The translations under genes and the position numbers were made by a program. 64,000 nt of DNA from Bacteroidota bacterium. Its GTDB lineage: Bacteria; Bacteroidota; Bacteroidia; Chitinophagales; Chitinophagaceae. Positions within the stretch are counted from its first letter, which is position 1, and each line of letters begins with the position of its first letter. Of the stretch, positions 8,808 to 15,872 are shown piece after piece. Below the pieces are notes generated by a model. That model saw only the letters and a program-made list of their open reading frames with translations. It made no database searches and was not told where the DNA came from. The DNA lies in assembly GCA_030706735.1 (NCBI GenBank), contig JAUZNZ010000003.1, positions 124,001 to 188,000 of the forward strand, written 5' to 3'.

Positions 8808-8848
8808 TTTGTGCAAATTTACGACCGGGAGCGGTAACTTTGCACAAA
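8808..8848. promoter_or_regulatory. Symmetric divergent promoters of rluD and lipB
   Basis: A perfect 10-bp inverted repeat, TTTGTGCAAA (8808-8817) and TTTGCACAAA (8839-8848), encloses 21 bp. The lipB -7 box TAACTTTG (8835-8842) runs into the right arm, and the rluD -7 box TAAATTTG (minus strand, 8814-8821) overlaps the left arm. Each arm also supplies an upstream TTTG for the opposite promoter, 23 nt before its -7 box. The lipB ATG begins at 8848, inside the right arm. Confidence 0.6.
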
Positions 8849-9555
8849 TGGAAAAAGTGCTCTTCAGGGATCTCGGCAAAATGGAGTACGGCCTGGCCTG
8901 GGATTATCAGGAACGGCTGCTGGGAGAGAATGTGCGTATTAAATCGGAATGGCGGAAGAATGAGTCGGCTCCTGCCGCTGCAGCAACCACGCATTACCTG
9001 TTGTTTGTGGAGCATCCCCCCGTGTATACCCTCGGGAAAAGCGGCCATATAGAAAACATACTGATCGATGAGGCGCAACTGAAGGAACGGGGCATGCAGT
9101 TCTTCCGGACCAACCGGGGTGGCGACATAACCTTTCACGGGCCGGGTCAGATCGTAGGCTACCCTGTTTTGGATCTGGAGAAGTTCTACACCGACATCGG
9201 CAGGTACCTTCGCGAGTTGGAGGCCGTGATCATTCTGCTCCTGGCCGATTATGGCCTCCGGGGAGAACGATCTCCGGGTGAAACCGGGGTCTGGATTGAA
9301 CCGTCCGTAGCGGGCAGGGAGCGTAAGATCTGTGCGATCGGCGTGCGCTGCAGCCGCTGGATCACCATGCACGGATTTGCCCTCAACGTAAATACCGACC
9401 TGGCAAATTTTGGGCATATCGTCCCATGCGGCATCCAGGACAAACAAGTTACTTCCCTCGAGCGCGAATTGGGACATCCCATACCCCTGGAAGAAGTAAA
9501 AGAGAAACTGAAACGGCATTTTGGCAAAGTCTTCGGAGCGGAAATGATCGGGTAG
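8848..9555 (+). CDS. lipB: Octanoyl-[acyl carrier protein]:protein N-octanoyltransferase LipB
   Basis: Moves octanoate from acyl-ACP to the lipoyl domains of 2-oxoacid dehydrogenases and GcvH, the first step of lipoate synthesis. It is 235 residues. Conserved blocks are RGGDITFHGPGQIVGYPVLD, the substrate-site signature, KICAIGVRCSRWITMHGFAL with the catalytic Lys, and NFGHIVPCGI with the catalytic Cys. The ATG at 8848 comes 5 nt after a TAACTTTG -7 box; in-frame codons upstream belong to the promoter. Its 3' end faces the next gene with only 4 bp between. LipA is not in the window. Confidence 0.95.
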   Translation: MEKVLFRDLGKMEYGLAWDYQERLLGENVRIKSEWRKNESAPAAAATTHYLLFVEHPPVYTLGKSGHIENILIDEAQLKERGMQFFRTNRGGDITFHGPGQIVGYPVLDLEKFYTDIGRYLRELEAVIILLLADYGLRGERSPGETGVWIEPSVAGRERKICAIGVRCSRWITMHGFALNVNTDLANFGHIVPCGIQDKQVTSLERELGHPIPLEEVKEKLKRHFGKVFGAEMIG

Positions 9556-9559
9556 GGGG

Positions 9560-10492
9560 CTAGAAGTCCTTTGGAATAAAGAGCTTATTCTTCTCTTTCA
9601 GGCGGTCCTCCTCATACAGCTCAAAGCGGAACCATCCGGAGTGGAGGAAGTTTGTCTTGTCGAGGATCAGGCTGGGGTCCTTGATCGCGCTCAACTCAAA
9701 CATCAGTTTATTGGTATCATCGAAGAATTTAACGGAGTAATGCCTTTTATCCGCATCCGGAAGAGAGAGGTGGACGTTCCCGTATTTTCCTGTAAAAACA
9801 TAGGCCGAGATGCGGTACACCTCCTTGGGCACGAAAGATTTGACCAACAGCGTATCGCCGTCAATGAATACCAGCGTATCCTTCGTCTTATTCAGGATGG
9901 AATCACGGAAACCGCGCAATTGTTTGTTCGGGAGTTCTCCGATGACCGAATCCCCCCTTTTGACAAAAATGGTCTTCTCGATCTCGATGTTCGGCAGGGT
10001 CCGTATCCTCGAAGGGCCGTTGACGGCAGGCTTTTCCTTACTGCCCTCGCCCTGGAACCGTATCCGCTGCCGGTCTGCAACGGCTACATTCGCGTCTTCC
10101 TGCTCCGCGTCGACATCATGGACGTCCTTCTTCTTTTCAGCTACCGCCACCTCGCGTACATGAGGCCGCTGGGATTTGGAAAAGAGGTAACTGCCGCCAT
10201 CCAGCACGATGAACAGGCGATAAAAGGAATTGGGATCAGGAGCCTTGTTATCCACCACGCCATTCTCGGGCAGCTTCGGATCCGGTACGGTCAGCAGGGT
10301 GGTAAAGTTCTTCAGACTGTCGGAAGAGCGCTGAATGCTGATCTGGTTGATGGAAGTAAAGCTATTATGCCAGCTGACGAGGATCTTCCCGGCCCCTCTG
10401 GCCGTTACGGAGAATTTTGGGAGGGTATCCTGGGTCTTTGCGACTGAACAATAGAACAAAGAGATGAGCAAAATAACCGGCGTCCTGCGCAT
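9560..10492 (-). CDS. Exported hypothetical protein with fibronectin-type-III-like N-terminus
   Basis: I do not recognise a named family. The 310-residue product starts with a signal peptide (MRRTPVILLISLFYCSVAKT), followed by a ~90-residue segment with a fibronectin-III-like pattern (ILVSWHNSFTSINQISIQRS ... FYRLFIVLDGG). A charged, low-complexity stretch lies around residues 120-150, and the C-terminal ~130 residues look like alternating beta strands. The ATG at 10492 is chosen because the signal peptide starts there. It is probably periplasmic or surface-associated. It is convergent with lipB. Confidence 0.65.
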   Translation of the reverse strand: MRRTPVILLISLFYCSVAKTQDTLPKFSVTARGAGKILVSWHNSFTSINQISIQRSSDSLKNFTTLLTVPDPKLPENGVVDNKAPDPNSFYRLFIVLDGGSYLFSKSQRPHVREVAVAEKKKDVHDVDAEQEDANVAVADRQRIRFQGEGSKEKPAVNGPSRIRTLPNIEIEKTIFVKRGDSVIGELPNKQLRGFRDSILNKTKDTLVFIDGDTLLVKSFVPKEVYRISAYVFTGKYGNVHLSLPDADKRHYSVKFFDDTNKLMFELSAIKDPSLILDKTNFLHSGWFRFELYEEDRLKEKNKLFIPKDF

Positions 10493-10569
10493 AGTAGTGA
10501 TAACGAATGATTTGAAAAGATGTTTTGAGGGCAATCAAAATATTCGTTGGATACTCCCAAATTCCGGGC

Positions 10570-11469
10570 CTAAAAATTCAGGGCCCCGGGAGGCAATGAA
10601 CGATTCCCCTGCAATCCGCCGCTATGGATCACCAGTAATTGCGATCCGGCCGGGAAATACCCCTTGCGCGCCAGGTCGAGTGCGGCAAAGCATAGCTTGC
10701 CGGTATAAACGAAGTCGGTAGGTATGCCGGTATCCCGATAGAATTGTCGCATGAAGGAAAAAAGGTTCTCAGGTCTGCGGGCATAGCCGCCGAAGTGATA
10801 GCCGGCTTCGATCCGGCAGCACGCGGGCAGCGAAGTATCCGGGGCTTTCATCCCCTTCAGGACCGGCACCCCAATGAGGATCTGCCCCGGCAGTGAGGCC
10901 ATCGCCAGGCCCCGGAACATAGTGCCCGTTCCCATCGCGCAAAGAATGTGGGAATACCGCGTGCGATCGAACCACTGTCCGATGTCGGCGCTGCCCTTTA
11001 TGCCGGGCGCCCCGCCGCCACCTTCGGGAATGACATACCCGCCCGGCGCCTCCCCGGCGAGTTGCCGCAGGAAGGCGGGATCATCCTTTGCCGCATATTC
11101 CCGCCGGCTGATGAATTTTAGGTCCATGCCAAAAGATCTGGCGGCAACCAGCGTATCGGACCAGGTCCCGGGTTCTTCTCCCCGTATGAACCCGGTGGCC
11201 CGGAGACCAGACGACCTGGCCGCATAGGCGGTCGCCACGATATGGTTGGACCATGCACCCCCGAATGTTAAAATGTGGCGATAATTGCCTGCGCACGCTA
11301 TTTGCAGATGCTCCCTCAACTTGAACCATTTGTTGCCCGAAATGACCGGATGGATCTTGTCCAGTCGCAAGACGTCGACCCCGATACGCATTGCCCTTAA
11401 TTCGGGAAGATCCAGGCCTTCCGGTGCGATCGTCGTCGGATCGATAATTTTTAATTCGGCGGGGAACAT
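10570..11469 (-). CDS. PLP-dependent ACC deaminase / D-cysteine desulfhydrase family protein
   Basis: A fold-type II PLP enzyme of 299 residues. SGNKWFKLREHL near residue 45 holds the PLP-binding lysine, and TFGGAWSNHIVATAYAARSS is the cofactor and substrate loop of the ACC deaminase/D-cysteine desulfhydrase group. GTGTMFRGLA is the phosphate-binding loop. True ACC deaminases are usually longer (about 340 residues), so a D-cysteine desulfhydrase-like or related activity is more likely, but the sequence does not settle it. A TACGTTTG box lies on the minus strand at 11511-11518. The gene is divergent from the nucleotidyltransferase gene. Confidence 0.8.
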   Translation of the reverse strand: MFPAELKIIDPTTIAPEGLDLPELRAMRIGVDVLRLDKIHPVISGNKWFKLREHLQIACAGNYRHILTFGGAWSNHIVATAYAARSSGLRATGFIRGEEPGTWSDTLVAARSFGMDLKFISRREYAAKDDPAFLRQLAGEAPGGYVIPEGGGGAPGIKGSADIGQWFDRTRYSHILCAMGTGTMFRGLAMASLPGQILIGVPVLKGMKAPDTSLPACCRIEAGYHFGGYARRPENLFSFMRQFYRDTGIPTDFVYTGKLCFAALDLARKGYFPAGSQLLVIHSGGLQGNRSLPPGALNF

Positions 11470-11539
11470 GTACAGGAGACAGTTATTATTTTTAATTTAG
11501 CGCACCCGATCAAACGTATATACATTAAAAGTACAATAA

Positions 11540-12436
11540 ATGCAACCAACTCTCTTGATCCTGGCGGCCGGTATGGCGTCGCGGTATGGCAGTATGAAAC
11601 AGATCCAGGGCTTTGGGCCCAATGGCGAGACGATCATGGACTATTCGATCTACGACGCGATGCGTGCGGGCTTCGGTAAGGTCGTCTTTATCATTCGCAA
11701 GGATTTTGCAGACGATTTCAAGGCACTATTCGAACCAAAACTAAAAGGCAGGATCGCGACCGATTATGTTTACCAGGACCTGCATTCCTATGTGAATGGG
11801 TTCAGCGTTCCTGCAGATCGCAGCAAGCCCTGGGGGACCGCACATGCCGTTCTGTGCGCGAAGGAGGCCGTTCACGAGCCCTTCGCCGTGATCAACGCCG
11901 ACGACTTCTATGGCCGGGACGCTTTCGAGAAGGCATATGGCTTCCTTACCGGGCCCGTTAGCGACAAATTGTATTGCATTATAGGATATGAACTGATAAA
12001 AACCCTCTCGGAGAACGGTACGGTCAGCCGTGGCGTTTGTCAGGTCGATGCTGCCGGAAATCTGGTTTCGATCGCCGAACGTACAAAGATCTATCAGGAA
12101 AATGGGAAGATCACCTATGAGGAGGGGGACGCGAAGTTTGAAGTGCCCTCCGATTCCAAGGTCTCCATGAACTTCTGGTGCCTTTCGCCTGCCGTTTTCC
12201 CCTACACGGAAAAGATATTCTCCGAATTCCTGGCTGAACAGGGAAAGAATCCCAAAGCGGAATTTTTCATTCCCATCATTGGGGACAAGTTAATCAGGGA
12301 GGGGAGGGGTGACATCAAGGTCATTCCCACTGCAGCACAATGGTTCGGGGTTACCTACAAGGAAGATGCTCCGGACGTCCAGGCAAGCCTGAACGCACTG
12401 ATCGCGAAAGGAGAGTACCCCGCGAAACTATGGTGA
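11540..12436 (+). CDS. NDP-sugar pyrophosphorylase-like nucleotidyltransferase
   Basis: A 298-residue member of the NTP-transferase fold. The N-terminal LILAAGMASRYGSMKQIQGF is the nucleotide-binding loop, in the form L-A-A-G-x-x-S-R-x-G-x-x-K. NADDFYG is the metal-binding aspartate motif in the middle. There is no C-terminal left-handed beta-helix, unlike GlmU or GlgC. The exact sugar phosphate cannot be told, and no sugar-modifying genes are adjacent. Family confidence is high, substrate unknown. Confidence 0.8.
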   Translation: MQPTLLILAAGMASRYGSMKQIQGFGPNGETIMDYSIYDAMRAGFGKVVFIIRKDFADDFKALFEPKLKGRIATDYVYQDLHSYVNGFSVPADRSKPWGTAHAVLCAKEAVHEPFAVINADDFYGRDAFEKAYGFLTGPVSDKLYCIIGYELIKTLSENGTVSRGVCQVDAAGNLVSIAERTKIYQENGKITYEEGDAKFEVPSDSKVSMNFWCLSPAVFPYTEKIFSEFLAEQGKNPKAEFFIPIIGDKLIREGRGDIKVIPTAAQWFGVTYKEDAPDVQASLNALIAKGEYPAKLW

Positions 12437-12458
12437 TCCTGTCCACGGACGCCAGGAC

Positions 12459-13574
12459 CTAGCTCTTTACGATAAATATGCAATCCTGGATCCGCTTGAT
12501 CTGCTGCGTGCGCTTCATACTCTTGATCGCGGATGAAGAAGGCAGATGGATATGAGCCACCATGCTATCGCCCTTTAGGAGCGCACTGTCCGATTTCATT
12601 TCATCGACGACGCGGAATATGTTTTTGGAGCGAATGGCGAAAACGACTCCTTGCGCTTTCAATTCGCGGGTGCTCAAAATACCAATTACCTCGCCATTTT
12701 CATTTAGTACGGGTCCGCCGCTGTTACCAGGATTTGCGGCAACAGCGATCTGGCAAGCCAGCGTGTCACCCTGGAATCCGGTCTTGGCGCTCATATATCC
12801 TTCGCCATAAACGATCTCGTCGTCGCGGGGATATCCCAGCGTAAAAATGCCTTCGGCAAGATCGGCGCCGCCCCTGCTAATGCTATAGGGCAGTGTGGAC
12901 GAAGCCTTGAAGGAGGAGTCCTCGATCTTCAATATAGCCAGGTCGGCATGCGCATCCACGTGAATGAGCCGGGCCATGTATTCACCCTTGCTGTTCTGCA
13001 CGACTACCTGCGTTCCGTTCCTCACTACATGAGCGTTGGTGACCAGGTACCCCCTGGCATCGATCAGAAATCCGGTGCCTCCAGAGGTAAAACGATTGTC
13101 TTCCACCACAGGCGACATCACCGTGCGCTGACTATTGATGGTACGGGCTACATTGTTGATCTGCTGCTGCTGGTGCTGAAAATTCCGGTTCAACTCCTGC
13201 AATTGGGAATTATTCACCTTGGGCGACACATAGGAGATCAATCCGCTGATGCCAAGGGCCGTGATGCCTGCAATGGTGGCGGCGACAAATACCACCCGTT
13301 TATATTTCTTCCACAGGAATACCAGTTTCGCAGGTGCGACCTCTTTGATCTCTCCGCTGCGAACCAGCTCCATGTGCGTCTCGTGCAATTGGGATTTAAA
13401 TTGCTTCTGCTCTCCATATCCGCCCAGCTCGCTAAGGAACAGCGCATGCTCCACGACCATCTGATCCACGGCAGGATTCGTCTTCCTCAGTTGCTCGAAA
13501 TATACCCTCTCCTCAGGCAGCATCTCCCCCCTGATATAGCGCTCCACCGTCTCCAATATGCCGATCTCTTCCAT
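12459..13574 (-). CDS. Membrane-anchored HtrA-like serine protease with anti-sigma-like cytoplasmic N-terminus
   Basis: The 371-residue product begins with ~95 residues that look like the cytoplasmic part of an anti-sigma protein (ILETVERYIRGEMLPEERVY ...), then a single membrane segment (VVFVAATIAGITALGISGLI), a Gln/Asn-rich coiled stretch, and a trypsin-like domain. The catalytic triad reads His in LVTNAHVVRNG, Asp in AHADLAILKI and Ser in NPGNSGGPVL. No PDZ domain is visible. The gene starts 4 bp after the ECF sigma gene, so it very likely controls that factor. The topology (N-terminus inside, protease outside) suggests envelope stress sensing. The protease call is strong; the anti-sigma role is inferred from position and domain layout. 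Confidence 0.8.
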   Translation of the reverse strand: MEEIGILETVERYIRGEMLPEERVYFEQLRKTNPAVDQMVVEHALFLSELGGYGEQKQFKSQLHETHMELVRSGEIKEVAPAKLVFLWKKYKRVVFVAATIAGITALGISGLISYVSPKVNNSQLQELNRNFQHQQQQINNVARTINSQRTVMSPVVEDNRFTSGGTGFLIDARGYLVTNAHVVRNGTQVVVQNSKGEYMARLIHVDAHADLAILKIEDSSFKASSTLPYSISRGGADLAEGIFTLGYPRDDEIVYGEGYMSAKTGFQGDTLACQIAVAANPGNSGGPVLNENGEVIGILSTRELKAQGVVFAIRSKNIFRVVDEMKSDSALLKGDSMVAHIHLPSSSAIKSMKRTQQIKRIQDCIFIVKS

Positions 13575-13578
13575 ACCC

Positions 13579-14136
13579 CTATTTTTTATATTGATGAAAT
13601 AACTTCTTCAAACGCATCAGACACTTATACTTCTGGTTCTTGGCATTGTCCGCGTTCGTATAACCAAAACGGTCCGCAATTTCCATCATGCTCCTCTTTT
13701 GCAGATAGTACGCCTCCAGCAGGCTCCGGCAAGGCTCTCCCAGGTTGTGCAGGCACCGGTCCATTGTCTGGAAGTCCCGGTTCTTCTGTTCGTGCCATTC
13801 CATGTCCTCTTCGACCGGTACCGTCTCTTCCAGGTTGCTCAATTCGGGGGCCATCCGCTGCATCTGACCAAGCCGCTTCAACCACAACCGCCGGCAAACC
13901 GAGTAGAGATAGGTCTTGATCTGGCAATTCAACTCGAAGGTCCCTGACTTCACCTTCTCATAAAGAACGATCATCGCCTCCTGGAATATATCCCTCGCAT
14001 CGTCTGAACCTCCACTGTTGGCCGTGACCAGGGACTGTACCATGCTGAAATGCTGCTTGTAGATGGTCTCCACCGCCTTTCTGTCATTTATCGCCAATCC
14101 TTCCAGTAATTTTTGTTCGTTGGTCTCAGTCCTCAC
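13579..14136 (-). CDS. ECF-type RNA polymerase sigma factor
   Basis: A 185-residue sigma-70 family factor. Region 2 lies around residues 25-95 (DIFQEAMIVLYEKVKSGTFE ... IKTYLYSVCRRLWLKRL) and region 4 around residues 130-180 (LLEAYYLQKRSMMEIADRFG, a helix-turn-helix). The start is a GTG at 14136. The conserved cysteines of a ZAS-type partner are absent from the next gene, which is instead the membrane protease described above. A 205-bp region separates it from the divergent small lipoprotein gene. It probably directs an envelope response regulon; the target promoters are unknown. Confidence 0.88.
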   Translation of the reverse strand: MRTETNEQKLLEGLAINDRKAVETIYKQHFSMVQSLVTANSGGSDDARDIFQEAMIVLYEKVKSGTFELNCQIKTYLYSVCRRLWLKRLGQMQRMAPELSNLEETVPVEEDMEWHEQKNRDFQTMDRCLHNLGEPCRSLLEAYYLQKRSMMEIADRFGYTNADNAKNQKYKCLMRLKKLFHQYKK

Positions 14137-14296
14137 GTAAATGCATTATTTAATACCGAAATTAACTATTCGTAACCCAAAGTAAGGGCTAAAATTAGAT
14201 AAATACTTGGTTTCCCCTTACTCTCCCGCATTATATATATATCAAATAAGTATATGCATAAAATCCTGCAAAATCCAGGGTTACTTTTTCATGCTC

Positions 14297-14312
14297 TTCG
14301 TATTAATACGAA
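14297..14312. promoter_or_regulatory. Perfect 16-bp palindrome upstream of the small lipoprotein gene
   Basis: TTCGTATTAATACGAA is a perfect palindrome, 29 bp before the lipoprotein ATG and within the sigma factor/lipoprotein divergent region. It may be an operator. No gene or terminator explains it. Confidence 0.4.
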
Positions 14313-14341
14313 ACCATTCAATTAACACAAAAAATCGCAAC

Positions 14342-14539
14342 ATGAAAAAGCTTTTATTGGTCCTGGCAATCGGCGCTTTCGCAGCATGTAATAACTCGAG
14401 CACCGACTCAAAGGCTTCTGCTGACTCCGCTAAAATGTCCGCCGATTCTTCTAAGATGTCTGCTGATTCTTCTAAGATGGCTATGGATTCTTCCAAGAAG
14501 ATGATGGACACGGTTAAGAAGGACTCGACTAAGAAATAA
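14342..14539 (+). CDS. Small repetitive lipoprotein
   Basis: A 65-residue lipoprotein. MKKLLLVLAIGAFAACNNSS is a signal peptide with a lipobox ending at Cys16. The mature part is almost wholly Ser/Asp/Lys/Met, built on a heptad SADSSKM repeated about four times with small changes (21-bp repeat unit at the DNA level). Such proteins are common in Bacteroidota envelopes but have no known function. The in-frame open stretch upstream of 14342 lacks a signal peptide and is rejected. The gene is divergent from the ECF sigma operon and ends at a strong terminator. Confidence 0.75.
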   Translation: MKKLLLVLAIGAFAACNNSSTDSKASADSAKMSADSSKMSADSSKMAMDSSKKMMDTVKKDSTKK

Positions 14540-14547
14540 GTCTTTTA

Positions 14548-14567
14548 GGCAAGCAATCGTTAGAGGC
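14548..14567 (+). repeat. 20-nt element shared with 36353-36372, copy 1
   Basis: GGCAAGCAATCGTTAGAGGC occurs here just before the lipoprotein terminator and identically, on the minus strand, at 36353-36372. In both places the final AGGC or AGAGGC starts the terminator stem. The flanking bases differ on both sides, so identity is exactly 20 nt. Confidence 0.7.
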
Positions 14568-15774
14568 TATCCGTCTTCAGACGGGTGGCTTTTTTTGTGT
14601 CCGGCAAGAATCCTGTCAACAGGCCCAGCAACGGTAGAAAGCTGCATAGGTGGAACACATATCCGATGCTTGTCCGGTCCGCCAGCTGACCCAGAACGGC
14701 CGAACCCAGCCCCCCCATACCAAAGGCCAGCCCAAAAAAGAGGCCGGCGATCAATCCCACCTTGCCGGGCACCAGCTCCTGCGCGTAAACCAGGATCGCC
14801 GAAAAGGCGGATGCCAGGATCACCCCGATGAATACCGACAACACGCTTGTCCAAAACAGGTTGCCATAAGGCAGCAGCAAAGTAAATGGAGCAACGCCCA
14901 GGATAGAAAACCAGATTACGTATTTCCTTCCCACCCGGTCCCCGACCGGTCCGCCGATCAGCGTGCCGGCAGCGACCGCAAAGAGGAAAAGAAAGAGATG
15001 GAGCTGGGCATTTTGAACGGATAAATGGAATTTATCCATCAGGTAAAAGATATAATAGCTGCTCATGCTGGCCATATAGAAGTATTTCGAAAAGATCAGC
15101 ACCAGCAGGATGCCGAGCGAGACGGCCAGCTTCCTCCGGCCCGGCACGGGCGCCATGAGGGCTCCTCCCGTCCGCGATCGCCTCGGCCGGTTGAGATTCT
15201 TCTTATACCAGCCGCCGATCTTCGCCAATATGGCGATCGCCAGCAGGGCAGCCAGCGAGAACCAAAGGATGTGGGATCTTCCGAACGGAGCGACAATGAG
15301 GGCAGCCAGCAAGGGCCCCAGCGCACTTCCGGCATTCCCGCCGACCTGGAACAGGGATTGGGCCAGGCCCGTGCGCCCTCCGGAGGCCAGGTAAGCTACC
15401 CGCGACGATTCAGGATGGAAAATGGAAGAGCCGACGCCAACCAGCGCGACGGCGACCAGGACGAGCTGAAAGGTGGGCGCAAGCGACAATACGACCAGAC
15501 CCACCAGGGTAAAGCACATCCCCGTCGCCAGGGACCAGGGTTGCGGCCGCCGGTCCGTAAAGAGCCCGACAAAGGGCTGAAGCAGCGAGGCTGTTAATTG
15601 GAAGCAGAAGGTGATCAACCCCAACTGCGCGAAGTTCAAATGCAGCGAATGCTTCAGCAGGGGATAGGTCGACGGGATCAACGACTGGATCGTGTCATTC
15701 AATAAATGGGAAAAGCTGATCGCAAGCAGGATCGGAAAAACGGTCCGGGACTCGATTACCTGTTCTTTGTACAT
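14560..15774 (-). CDS. fsr: MFS efflux transporter, fosmidomycin-resistance (Fsr) type
   Basis: A 404-residue major facilitator with about 12 hydrophobic segments. The opening (LLAISFSHLLNDTIQSLIPS ... YPLLKHSLHLNFAQLGLITF) and the GVGSSIFHPESSRVAYLASG block are typical of the Fsr subfamily of drug exporters. A soluble basic loop sits between the two halves (KKNLNRPRRSRTGG). A TAATTTTG -7 box on the minus strand (15803-15810) lies 28 nt before the ATG. The substrate in this organism is unknown. The 3' end overlaps the terminator of the convergent lipoprotein gene. Confidence 0.85.
   Translation of the reverse strand: MYKEQVIESRTVFPILLAISFSHLLNDTIQSLIPSTYPLLKHSLHLNFAQLGLITFCFQLTASLLQPFVGLFTDRRPQPWSLATGMCFTLVGLVVLSLAPTFQLVLVAVALVGVGSSIFHPESSRVAYLASGGRTGLAQSLFQVGGNAGSALGPLLAALIVAPFGRSHILWFSLAALLAIAILAKIGGWYKKNLNRPRRSRTGGALMAPVPGRRKLAVSLGILLVLIFSKYFYMASMSSYYIFYLMDKFHLSVQNAQLHLFLFLFAVAAGTLIGGPVGDRVGRKYVIWFSILGVAPFTLLLPYGNLFWTSVLSVFIGVILASAFSAILVYAQELVPGKVGLIAGLFFGLAFGMGGLGSAVLGQLADRTSIGYVFHLCSFLPLLGLLTGFLPDTKKATRLKTDSL
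14564..14597 (+). terminator. Intrinsic terminator of the lipoprotein gene
   Basis: AGGCTATCCGTC pairs with GACGGGTGGCT (with G-T wobbles) around a TTCA tetraloop, followed by seven T. It overlaps the last codons of the convergent MFS gene, which ends at 14560. Confidence 0.85.
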
Positions 15775-15802
15775 TTTCTAGATTGGGTTTCCTGGCGATC
15801 GG

Positions 15803-15810
15803 CAAAATTA
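15803..15810 (-). promoter_or_regulatory. -7 box TAATTTTG of the MFS gene
   Basis: The minus strand reads TAATTTTG, matching TAnnTTTG, 28 nt before the start codon at 15774. Confidence 0.5.
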
Positions 15811-15872
15811 AGATTGCGGATTGACTTCGGTTCTACTAAAATGACTAAATTTAGCGCACTCGCCCTATCAGG

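Noticed and set aside
14400-14515. CRISPR-like short repeats in the lipoprotein gene
   Set aside because: The 21-bp units are adjacent coding heptads without spacers.
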